A program made the position numbers and the translations under genes. A stretch of DNA of 59,294 bases from Prevotella sp. UBA7594 (GTDB lineage Bacteria; Bacteroidota; Bacteroidia; Bacteroidales; Bacteroidaceae), in contig DLKG01000055.1 in the NCBI GenBank assembly GCA_002490315.1, positions 1 through 59,294 on the forward strand, written 5' to 3'. Below the pieces are notes generated by a model. It ran no database searches, was not told where the DNA came from, and worked only from the letters and a program-made list of their open reading frames with translations. Shown in pieces: positions 45,074-52,941 of this stretch (positions within the stretch are counted from its first letter, which is position 1; each line of letters starts with the position of its first letter).

Positions 45074-47317
45074 TCAGCGTTTCGCTGAAGCATAATAGTT
45101 CATCAGGCATCCTTCGGCAAGAATCTGCCGTTCGTTCTCCGTGAGGTTCTGGAAGAAGAGACGGAGCGGCTTCAATGTGCCGTTCTTCCTTATCACATTG
45201 GCATCAATCTCCTCCTTACCCGAAAGGATGGCATCGCGTATGCCCGACACATAAATCTTGTCGCCTGGCAGGAAATCGAACTCTACGTCCTTAGCGATGG
45301 TGAACGGCACGATGCCCCAGTTGATGCAGTTGGAGCGGTAGCGTTTCGTGGCATACTCATAGCAGATGTTGGCATCGCCGCCGAGAACCTTCTGGCATGA
45401 GGCAGCCTGCTCGCGTGCGGAGCCGTCGCCGGGGCGGTTGGCGAAGACGCACGAACCGAAGGACGTGTCCTCTGCCTTGGCACCCACCTTGGCGAGAGCC
45501 TCTGCGATGTTGTCCGACACGTCGCCATTGCGCCGTGCAAGGTCTTGCTTCTGTATATCCTTGCTAAGCCCGACGTACTCGGGCACACGGCGCGAGAGGG
45601 CAAACTCCGAGAGCTTCAGCGGATTGGAGCGGTAGGAACTCGTTTCGCCCGAGGGGATAAGCTCGTCGGTGGTGGTCACGGGGTCGTGGATGACGGCAGC
45701 AAGCTCAAGGAGCATATTCTCTGCCATGGGGTACATCTTGGGCCAGTCCTTGATGTTGGGACCATAGCGCAACTCCGTCTCTGGGTGTGCCTTGCCGAAG
45801 CCGTTGTAGACACGGCATTTGTAAATCTTGTCGTCATACTGATAGGGAGCGTGCTCATTGTCGTAGTCAACGTCTGTGGCAGCGGTGATGACGCCTCCGT
45901 TGGCAGCAGTGGCAGCGATGGAACGTGCGTCCATGAGAGCCACAAGCGAGAGCTGACCCTGACCGGGCTTGGAGCCTTCACGGTTGGGGAAGTTGCGCGT
46001 AGTGTGGCGAAGGCTAAGCCCATTGTTGGCAGGCACGTCGCCAGCGCCGAAGCACGGACCGCAGAACGCTGGCTTCATGACAACACCGGCGTCCATGAGG
46101 TTGGCAGTGATGCCCTCACGCGTCACCGCCATGGAGACGGGCGTTGACTGCGGATAGGCAGAAGCCGTGAAATATCCGTTGCCGATGCTCTTGCCTTTGA
46201 GAATGGCGGCAGCCTCAGCGAGGTTGTCGTAAGTGCCACCGGAACATCCGGCAATGATGCCCTGGTCGGCCTGCACCTTCCCGTCGACAATCTTGTCGAG
46301 CAGATGCACGTCGACCTTGTCGCCGAAGCGGCGCTTGGCGTCGGCCTCAACGCGCGAGAGGATGCCTACGGGGTCGGCTTGTAGCTCATGGATGCTGACA
46401 GCGTTAGACGGATGGAACGGCAAGGCGATCATCGACTCCTGCGTGGAGAGGTCGATGCGTATGAGCATGTCGTAGTAGGCTACATCACCCGGGCGCAACT
46501 CGCGGAAGTCCTCGGGACGTTCGTGTATCTCGTAATGGCGGCGCACTTCGTCGTCGGTCACCCATATTGAACTTAGACACGTCGTCTCGGTGGTCATGAT
46601 GTCGATGCCGTTACGGAAATCGATGGGCAGGTTCTTCACGCCCGGACCGGCGAACTCCAGCACCTTGTTCTTCACGGCTCCGCTCTCAAACGTCGCCTTT
46701 ACAAGCGAGATGGCGACGTCGTGCGGACCGACACCCTTCTTCGGTTTGCCCTCAAGCCATACAAGCACCACCTCCGGCGCATTGATGTCCCACGTGTTGC
46801 GCAAGAGTTGCTTCACGAGTTCGCCGCCACCCTCGCCTACGCCCATGTTGCCGAGGGAGCCGTAGCGCGTGTGGGAGTCGCTGCCGAGAATCATGTTGCC
46901 ACACTTCACCATCATCTCTCGCGCATACTGATGGATGACAGCCTGATTGGCAGGCACGTATATGCCACCGTACTTCTTTGCGGCGGAAAGACCGAAGACG
47001 TGGTCGTCCTCATTGATTGTGCCGCCCACGGCGCAGAGGGAGTTGTGGCAGTTGGTCATGGCATAGGGCAAAGGAAATTCCTTAAGACCGCTGGCGCGCG
47101 CTGTCTGAATGATGCCCACGTATGTGATGTCGTGCGACATCATGGCGTCGAAGCGTATGTGCATCTTCTTGCCTTTTCCGCCGTCGATGTCGTGGGAGCG
47201 CAGTATGCCATAGGTGATGGTGTTCTCGCGTGCCTCATCGGGAGTGATGCCTTGATAGTCGGCGCGGATTTCATTTCCGTTAAGGAGATATACTCCATGA
47301 TTAATGAGTTCAACCAT
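45074..47317 (-). CDS. Aconitase-family hydratase (YbhJ-like subgroup)
   Basis: 747 aa. Aconitase superfamily: GSDSHTRYGSLGNMGVGEGG (145-164), the iron-sulfur cysteine in IAGCSGGTYDN (C358) and CGPCFG (C419, C422), and a C-terminal swivel domain with SGIRDAILSGKEEIDANVIR-like ending. The motifs differ from AcnA/AcnB (which read DSHT...GxCTN), and resemble the E. coli YbhJ group; Bacteroidota use this form next to icd as their aconitase. Likely interconverts citrate and isocitrate in the cytoplasm. Upstream (92 bases) lies the end of the citrate lyase operon on the same strand. Confidence 0.85.
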   Translation of the reverse strand: MVELINHGVYLLNGNEIRADYQGITPDEARENTITYGILRSHDIDGGKGKKMHIRFDAMMSHDITYVGIIQTARASGLKEFPLPYAMTNCHNSLCAVGGTINEDDHVFGLSAAKKYGGIYVPANQAVIHQYAREMMVKCGNMILGSDSHTRYGSLGNMGVGEGGGELVKQLLRNTWDINAPEVVLVWLEGKPKKGVGPHDVAISLVKATFESGAVKNKVLEFAGPGVKNLPIDFRNGIDIMTTETTCLSSIWVTDDEVRRHYEIHERPEDFRELRPGDVAYYDMLIRIDLSTQESMIALPFHPSNAVSIHELQADPVGILSRVEADAKRRFGDKVDVHLLDKIVDGKVQADQGIIAGCSGGTYDNLAEAAAILKGKSIGNGYFTASAYPQSTPVSMAVTREGITANLMDAGVVMKPAFCGPCFGAGDVPANNGLSLRHTTRNFPNREGSKPGQGQLSLVALMDARSIAATAANGGVITAATDVDYDNEHAPYQYDDKIYKCRVYNGFGKAHPETELRYGPNIKDWPKMYPMAENMLLELAAVIHDPVTTTDELIPSGETSSYRSNPLKLSEFALSRRVPEYVGLSKDIQKQDLARRNGDVSDNIAEALAKVGAKAEDTSFGSCVFANRPGDGSAREQAASCQKVLGGDANICYEYATKRYRSNCINWGIVPFTIAKDVEFDFLPGDKIYVSGIRDAILSGKEEIDANVIRKNGTLKPLRLFFQNLTENERQILAEGCLMNYYASAKR

Positions 47318-47409
47318 AATGTCAATGTTTTAGGATTTCAAAAGATAAAGTTAGTAATAATATTCTAAAATCAAATACATATTGTCGGTTTTTATCCGTT
47401 TTTTCTTTC

Positions 47410-49350
47410 TTATTCAAGAAAACATCCGTTCATTCCATTCAATACGCTATGGAAAAAGACTACGAGCGAAAGCATGTCGGCACTGCCTCCGGGCGATATG
47501 TTGCGCGCAATGAAGTCGCGATTCATAGCCTCCAGTCCACTGACGGAAAAGCGATTGAGCAACTGCCTCGCCTCTGTCTTCACGGACTGCATTGTGGGAA
47601 GGTCGGCGCGATAGACGATGTTGGTGTCGTCAAGGTCGCACATTATGCGCAGGAGTGTCTTGTGGAGGGCATAGGAGTCGCCGCTGCTGACGCATCTTAC
47701 GTAGAACGGAAGCCAGTGGGAGAAGAGCTGAGGATAACCCTCACGAGCGTTGTCGAGGGCGCCTTTCAACTGGGAGAGGGGCTGGGGCTTACCTGCCATC
47801 GATAGTCCGTTGGACTTTTTTTTCGCCTTGCTTCCGTGCGTATCGTGAGTGTCGGGAAACTGGCTGGCAATGGACGCCAATAGGCGCGACAGTGAATTCA
47901 TAATGTAATGACTATCGGCTGAGGCGGGAGCGCTCCCTGTTATTGACACTCCATTCATGTCGGGGGCGAGGGCGCCCCCTCTCCCAGTTATTGCCGCCAT
48001 TGTGGCGACAACTGCGAGTCCGAGGGAGAAGAGCGCACCCTTGTGAGTGTTGACACCACCCGTGGCGTCAAGCATGGCACGCTCTGCTTCTATTCCTATT
48101 CTTGCTATTTCGCTGTGATTCGGGAGTTGGAAATTGTCACTGTGATTCAAGTGCTGAGAATTGTTGCTGTGGTTCGGGAGTTGAGAATTGTTGCTGTGGT
48201 TCGGGCAGGAAGAGAAGGGAAGCTGTGCCAAGCGCACGAAATAGGGACGAAGGACGGCAATGCTGCGCTGCATGAGCGCATAGTCCATGTCGCGATGTGC
48301 TCCACTGTCGTGGAGGTCGACGAGTCCGGGTTTGGGCGTCGTGGAGAGTTCGGCTTGCAGGGCACGCGTGGCAAGGTGGGCTATTATATAAGGTAAGGAG
48401 GAGAGGGGAACGAGGCGTGCGGCATCCCGAAGGCAGCCTGCCTCTATAGCGTGGCGCACGCGCGAGGCGCTCAGCGGCTCGCCGTCCTTCCCAAGGCGCT
48501 CTATCTCTCTCACGTCGTCGAGCTCTTGCTTCATCAACTCATTGTAGCGCCGCGTAAGGGCGTCGGAAGGCTCCGTGCCGACGAAGCGCACGCTTGTGCC
48601 AAGGGCAGGCGCAATGTGTCGGCGGAAGAGATCGAGGTCGAGCAGCATCTGCGTGTCGGACGCGTCAGAGAGAGTTTTCAGAAAATATGTTGGGAATGTC
48701 GTGGCACTTACGGCATAGTCGCTGCCGTCGCAGAGCGTCACGTTCTTCATGTCGTTAATCCCTCGGCTCACCATCTCCTTGCGTTCTGCGTATGAAAACA
48801 TGGAACAGTCTTCCTTAACTAATACCACGAACAATCTTTCCACCTGAGAGGAAGCCTGCTCGATGAGGAAACGATGGCCGAGGGTAAACGGATTCGCGTT
48901 CATCACGATGCAGCCAGAGGACTGATCCGTGTATTGCGAAGCTATTGCATTCAGTTTCTTTTTATATTCTTCTATGCCTCCTACACCTGTCTCCATGAGT
49001 ATCGCCTCTGGAGCCTCAGCGAGGAGGCGGAACGACAGACTCTCGAAGACACGACGGTTACGCGGCTTTGTGAAAAGCCGCACGCAATGGTAGCCCTCGC
49101 TGTTCGCCTTGGCGATGAGATGCGACACGATGCTGTTTACTCTCGCCTCACCCTTATAGGCGTCCGCCACCGCCACACACTTGATGACGTCACGCTTCAG
49201 CCCGCCTCCAGCCACAATCTCCCCGTCCGCTTCGTCGACGAGGGCTGCATAGTAGTCCAAGTCGTCGTAGCGCAAGCCGCTGTCATGCAAGAAACATTCT
49301 ATTCGACGGCGGTGGATGGGGATGGATGGTGAGAGACTGATGATTTCCAT
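47410..49350 (-). CDS. CitC-CitG fusion: citrate lyase ligase plus cofactor synthase
   Basis: 646 aa from the ATG at 49350 (MEIISLSPSI); in-frame upstream ATGs at 49380 and 49488 lie inside citX. Residues 1-120 are a GNAT-like domain and 145-310 a nucleotidyltransferase with the NPFTLGH motif (153-159); together these form CitC, which acetylates the citrate lyase acyl carrier. From about 325 on it is CitG (STTPKPGLVDLHDSGAHRDM; TGGVNTHKGALFSLGL), which makes triphosphoribosyl-dephospho-CoA from ATP and dephospho-CoA. Two odd insertions sit in the CitG part: a 9-aa repeat NHSNNSQLP (384-412) and TGRGGALAPDMNG (455-467) coded by the genome's GC-rich repeat. The start overlaps citX by 52 bases. 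Confidence 0.88.
   Translation of the reverse strand: MEIISLSPSIPIHRRRIECFLHDSGLRYDDLDYYAALVDEADGEIVAGGGLKRDVIKCVAVADAYKGEARVNSIVSHLIAKANSEGYHCVRLFTKPRNRRVFESLSFRLLAEAPEAILMETGVGGIEEYKKKLNAIASQYTDQSSGCIVMNANPFTLGHRFLIEQASSQVERLFVVLVKEDCSMFSYAERKEMVSRGINDMKNVTLCDGSDYAVSATTFPTYFLKTLSDASDTQMLLDLDLFRRHIAPALGTSVRFVGTEPSDALTRRYNELMKQELDDVREIERLGKDGEPLSASRVRHAIEAGCLRDAARLVPLSSLPYIIAHLATRALQAELSTTPKPGLVDLHDSGAHRDMDYALMQRSIAVLRPYFVRLAQLPFSSCPNHSNNSQLPNHSNNSQHLNHSDNFQLPNHSEIARIGIEAERAMLDATGGVNTHKGALFSLGLAVVATMAAITGRGGALAPDMNGVSITGSAPASADSHYIMNSLSRLLASIASQFPDTHDTHGSKAKKKSNGLSMAGKPQPLSQLKGALDNAREGYPQLFSHWLPFYVRCVSSGDSYALHKTLLRIMCDLDDTNIVYRADLPTMQSVKTEARQLLNRFSVSGLEAMNRDFIARNISPGGSADMLSLVVFFHSVLNGMNGCFLE
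47959..47990 (-). repeat. GC-rich repeat copy inside the citCG gene
   Basis: GTCGGGGGCGAGGGCGCCCC, then CTCTCCCAGTTA. In the minus-strand frame it codes ITGRGGALAPD. A partial match AACTGGGAGAGGGG at 47768-47781 codes PLSQL in the same gene. Confidence 0.85.
48115..48210 (-). repeat. In-frame 27-bp minisatellite inside the citCG gene
   Basis: GTGATTCGGGAGTTGGAAAT-type units at 48115, 48142, 48169 and 48196, 27 bp each, coding NHSNNSQLP variants. Because 27 is a multiple of three, copy number can change without loss of frame. Confidence 0.85.
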
Positions 49351-49841
49351 TGCTGTATGTCGTTGTTGATTCTCGCCCATATCTCTTCCTGCGTGTGTGA
49401 GTGCTGCCTCATGCAGTATCTCGCCTCGCGGTTGCAGACAAGGCAGCGGCGCGGCTGCTCCCCTACCCTCTCGCGCGGCACCGGACAACCCTCCGGGTCG
49501 ATGATGTCGATGTCGAAGAGGCGCCCGAGCGGATGCGTGTCTTCTATACCTACTGCCACACGCTTGGCGTCGAGCAGGGACATAGGAGTGAGAAGATAGG
49601 CTTCATAACCGGTCAGCAGGTCGCGCTCCGTCATGCAGCCGGTCTCCGGACGGAACGCCTCGCGTATGGCGTCAACGCCGGCGTGGGCGACGAGGAGCGA
49701 TTGGCTGTTGCGCTTCACGCTTCCCGGCATGACGACAGTAAGGCACACCAGTGTCTTTCCCGAATTATCAGCCAGCAGTTTCATCTGCATAGCATGGCGT
49801 GCATCGCGGCTCGCCAGGAGTGCGTGAAGCGTAATGGTCAT
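49299..49841 (-). CDS. citX: Citrate lyase holo-ACP synthase CitX
   Basis: 180 aa. Transfers the triphosphoribosyl-dephospho-CoA made by CitG to the CitD carrier. The CitX signature is clear: HPLGRLFDIDIIDPEG near 102-117, followed by RRCLVCNREARYC with the Cys cluster of the family. It overlaps citF by four bases upstream and the citCG start downstream, so it is translationally coupled on both sides. The C-terminal 17 residues are read through the CitC-coding start in another frame. Confidence 0.93.
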   Translation of the reverse strand: MTITLHALLASRDARHAMQMKLLADNSGKTLVCLTVVMPGSVKRNSQSLLVAHAGVDAIREAFRPETGCMTERDLLTGYEAYLLTPMSLLDAKRVAVGIEDTHPLGRLFDIDIIDPEGCPVPRERVGEQPRRCLVCNREARYCMRQHSHTQEEIWARINNDIQQWKSSVSHHPSPSTAVE

Positions 49842-51379
49842 AATGGTATGTTCTTTATCACATCGAGCACCTCGCCGCTACGTCCGAGCACTACGCCCAC
49901 AATCTTGTTGCCAAAAGGTAGCGGAGCGGGGGTGCCAATGATGGAGAGGGCGCGGTCGCGCAATGCTTCGAGCGTTACGAGTTTCAGTCCGGCAGCGCGC
50001 AGACGCTCGGCTATCTCGGGTCGCGACGGGTTGACGGCGATGCCGTATTCTGTCACGACGACGTCCACCGTGCAGCCGGGCGTGATGAGCGTTGTCACTT
50101 CATCCACGACGCAAGGAATTCTTCCTCGCAGCAGCGGACAGACGATGATGGACAGAGCGGAGTCCTCTGCCGTGTCGGGATGGCCGCCAACGGCACCGCG
50201 AATGATGCCGTCGCTGCCGACGAGCACGTTCACATTGAAGTTGACGTCCACCTCAAGGGCGGAGAGTATAACGATGTCGAGATAATGCGTGGCGGAGCCT
50301 GCCTCGTGCTTCGAGGCGTACTCGCACGCCGACACCTCCTTGTGCATGGGGTCGTCGCGCAGGGATTCCGCCGCCACCTTATCGAACGACTGCACGTCAA
50401 TGAGCCTTTCGATGAGCCCCTCCTCGTGCATCCTCACCATGTGGGCAGTGATGCCGCCAAGGGCAAACGACGCCTTTATACCCTGATCTATCATGCTTTG
50501 GCGTATGTACTTCACGGCAGCAAGCGACGCCCCGCCCGAACCGGTCTGTATGGAGAAGCCCTCACGGAGATAGCCACTCGCCACTATCACCTTCGCCGCC
50601 TGCTTTGCAAGCAGAATGTCGCGCGGGTTCTTCGTGTCGCGGATGGCGCCTGAGGCTATCTTAGAAGAGTCGCCGACGCTGTCCACCTCTACCACGTAGT
50701 CGACGTCGTGCTCGGATATGGCGCATGGCGTGTTGGGATAGTCGACAAGATCGTCGGTGAGCACCACTACCTTGTCGGCATAGCGTGCGTCGGGCAAGGC
50801 ATAGCCAAGCGAGCCACAGATGCTCTTGGCTGAGGCGGAACGGGAGTAGCCGCAGGCGTTGCCAAGCGGGTCGGAAGAGGATGCACCGAGGAACGCCACG
50901 TCAATGTGAAGTTCTCCGGAGGCTATCGCCTCACCGCGTCCGCCGTGGGAGCGGAAGACGACGGGCTCATCCATTAGTCCGTGTGAGATTGCGCGAGCCA
51001 GTTCGCCGCGCAGTCCGGAGGTAGAGATTTTCGTTATGACGCCATTCCTTATGTGCTCTATGAGTGGCTCATGCACGTCCTGGAGGCTTGATGCCGCCAA
51101 ATGCAGATTCTTGAAGCCCATCTCAGCAAGCTTCGCCACCACCATGTTGACAACCTTGTCGCCGCCACGGAAATGATGGTGGAAGGAGATGGTCATGCCG
51201 TCGCGCAGTCCTGAGCGGCTTATTGCCTCCTCAAGCGTCATGAGCTTCGGGCTACGACGCTGCAATTCCATGCGCGGCGTGGTGTCCTTCGGCTGTTCCT
51301 TCACATTGTTATATACACTCTTTCCCATCGCCTCAGCCACTTGCGCGGCGACAGACAGTCTTTCTTTCAGTGTGCTCAT
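49838..51379 (-). CDS. citF: Citrate lyase alpha subunit (citrate:acetyl-ACP transferase)
   Basis: 513 aa from the ATG at 51379. The frame stays open further upstream through citE, so the start is set by the ATGA overlap with the citE stop and by the family N-terminus. CoA-transferase fold: GMTISFHHHFRGGDKVVNMV, LGASSSDPLGNACGYS, the GSGGASLAAVKYI segment, and the C-terminal EYGIAVNPSRPEIAERLRAA. Swaps citrate for acetyl on the CitD thioester. Cytoplasmic, in a complex with CitD and CitE. Confidence 0.95.
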   Translation of the reverse strand: MSTLKERLSVAAQVAEAMGKSVYNNVKEQPKDTTPRMELQRRSPKLMTLEEAISRSGLRDGMTISFHHHFRGGDKVVNMVVAKLAEMGFKNLHLAASSLQDVHEPLIEHIRNGVITKISTSGLRGELARAISHGLMDEPVVFRSHGGRGEAIASGELHIDVAFLGASSSDPLGNACGYSRSASAKSICGSLGYALPDARYADKVVVLTDDLVDYPNTPCAISEHDVDYVVEVDSVGDSSKIASGAIRDTKNPRDILLAKQAAKVIVASGYLREGFSIQTGSGGASLAAVKYIRQSMIDQGIKASFALGGITAHMVRMHEEGLIERLIDVQSFDKVAAESLRDDPMHKEVSACEYASKHEAGSATHYLDIVILSALEVDVNFNVNVLVGSDGIIRGAVGGHPDTAEDSALSIIVCPLLRGRIPCVVDEVTTLITPGCTVDVVVTEYGIAVNPSRPEIAERLRAAGLKLVTLEALRDRALSIIGTPAPLPFGNKIVGVVLGRSGEVLDVIKNIPL

Positions 51380-52266
51380 GCCAAGTCCTCCTCTTTTATT
51401 ACGCCCGACGCCAGCGCTAGGTCGATTACGCGTTGTGCCCTTATCACGACCGGACGGTCCACCATCTTGCCGTTGACGGCTATCACTCCCGATCCCTTGC
51501 GCTCCGCCTCCTTGATGGCGGCAATCACGGCGAGGGCCTTGTCGATGGCTTTCTGCGTCGGGGTGAACACCTCGTTGATGATCTCTATCTGCCGCGGATT
51601 GATGATGGACTTGCCGTCGAAGCCGAGTTGGTGTATCAGTTCCACTTCCTTGCGGAAGGTCTCCATGTCGTTGAGGTTGCTGTAGACAGTGTCGAGGGCG
51701 TCGATGCCGGCAGCGCGTGCCGCCACAACGATGGTTTGGCGTGCCAAAAGCAGTTCCATACCTTCGGGAGAGCGCTGCGTCTTCAGATTGGCACAATAAT
51801 CCTCTGCACCGAGTGCAATGCCCATCATGCGCTTCGAGGCGGTGGCTATGGCATAGGCATTGACCACACCGAGCGTGCTCTCTATGGCAGCCATTATCTG
51901 CGTGCGGCCAACGCATCCAAGCCCGCGCTCCACTCGCTCTATCTCGCGCTCCACCTCAACCACCTCCTCAGCGGTCTCTGTCTTCGGCATACGTATCACG
52001 TCGACACCCGCCTTCACTACAGCCTCGATGTCTTTCTTGCCGTAGGGCGTGTTCAAGGGATTGATGCGCACCACCATCTCCGTGTCGCCGTAGTCAACAG
52101 ACTTCAACGCGTTGTAGACGAGCAGGCGTGCCGCATCTTTCTCCGCCATGGTGACGGAGTCCTCAAGGTCGAGCATAATGGAGTCGGGTCCATATATATG
52201 GGCGTCCTGCATCATGCCGGGATTGTTGCCCGGCACGAACATCATGGTTCTTCTCAGTCGTTTCAT
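51376..52266 (-). CDS. citE: Citrate lyase beta subunit (citryl-ACP lyase)
   Basis: 296 aa. Cleaves citryl-ACP to oxaloacetate and acetyl-ACP. HpcH/HpaI-type TIM barrel with the family start RRTMMFVPGNNPGMM, IMLDLEDSV with metal-binding acidic residues, VRINPLNTPYGKKDIEAVV, RMPKTETAEEV and IESTLGVVNAYAIA. The start is 39 bases downstream of the citD stop and the stop overlaps citF by four bases. Confidence 0.95.
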   Translation of the reverse strand: MKRLRRTMMFVPGNNPGMMQDAHIYGPDSIMLDLEDSVTMAEKDAARLLVYNALKSVDYGDTEMVVRINPLNTPYGKKDIEAVVKAGVDVIRMPKTETAEEVVEVEREIERVERGLGCVGRTQIMAAIESTLGVVNAYAIATASKRMMGIALGAEDYCANLKTQRSPEGMELLLARQTIVVAARAAGIDALDTVYSNLNDMETFRKEVELIHQLGFDGKSIINPRQIEIINEVFTPTQKAIDKALAVIAAIKEAERKGSGVIAVNGKMVDRPVVIRAQRVIDLALASGVIKEEDLA

Positions 52267-52305
52267 AGTTTTCTTGTTTTGGTTAGCATAAAAAAGGGAT
52301 TGCGT

Positions 52306-52584
52306 TTACTCCCAAACGTCCTTGCCCGTTGCCCTGACAGCGGCTGCCGTTACGCGGGCTCGAATGGTGCAGTCGAGCGCACCCTTGTCGGTGGCATGCA
52401 CCTCGGCACTCGTGACGCCAAGCTGTTCAAGCGTCTCGCTTATCACGGCGCGTATCTGGTCGCCGAATTGATAAGCAACGGAACTTTGCAGATGGATGTC
52501 GAGCCCTTCCCGGTCGGTGGGGGCTATCTGAATCATGATGTCGCCGGACTCAAGGGTTCCGGCAGAGGCTTGTTTTAGTTCCAT
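52306..52584 (-). CDS. citD: Citrate lyase acyl carrier protein (gamma subunit)
   Basis: 92 aa. The ATG at 52584 is chosen because it gives the family N-terminus MELKQASAGTLESGDIMI; the frame runs on upstream without similarity. Ser 13 (in LESGD) aligns with the residue that carries the phosphoribosyl-dephospho-CoA arm in other citrate lyases. First gene of the citD-E-F-X-CG operon. No citrate transporter or CitAB-type sensor pair is in the window. Confidence 0.93.
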   Translation of the reverse strand: MELKQASAGTLESGDIMIQIAPTDREGLDIHLQSSVAYQFGDQIRAVISETLEQLGVTSAEVHATDKGALDCTIRARVTAAAVRATGKDVWE

Positions 52585-52796
52585 AGGTTTCGTTTGTTTT
52601 AGTTGTTTAGCGGTTCTTAGTTTAACGATGGTAAAGTTAAGCAAATTACCCGGAACCGACAAGCGTTTCGCTCTCTTTTTTTTACGCCGTCCAATTCGAC
52701 ATGGAGAGATTGCTATTCGTACAAACCGCTTTCCTGATGACATTCCGCTGAGATGGCACCAAATGTAAGAAATGGAATGTCAATAAAAGAATAAAA

Positions 52797-52860
52797 ACGA
52801 CAATAGAGACAATAAGGACAACGCTGTCGGATGTTGTCTCTATTGCCTCTATTGTCGTTA
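52797..52860. repeat. Imperfect relative of the 20-bp shared hairpin
   Basis: ACGACAATAGAGACAATAAG, then GACAACGCTGTC...GTTGTCTCTATTGCC: arms like those at 6211-6260 and 13381-13430 but extended and imperfect. It lies upstream of citD in a 357-base gap (52585-52941) that is otherwise without a recognisable gene. Confidence 0.7.
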
Positions 52861-52877
52861 ATTCAGTTAATGTCGTC

Positions 52878-52902
52878 AACGGCGTTATGGCGTAACGCCG
52901 TT
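52878..52902 (-). terminator. 10-bp perfect hairpin after the large surface-protein gene
   Basis: AACGGCGTTA (52878-52887) pairs with TAACGCCGTT (52893-52902), 5-base loop. On the minus strand it is 40 bases past the stop of the 1467-aa gene. Confidence 0.55.
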
Positions 52903-52941
52903 GAATGTCGTGGCGAGGATGTCCCTACCCCCCGTTAGTGC

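Noticed and set aside
51380..51916. Upstream extension of the citF frame to 51916
   Set aside because: It lies wholly inside citE in another frame and has no similarity to citrate lyase; the ATG overlapping the citE stop is the natural start.
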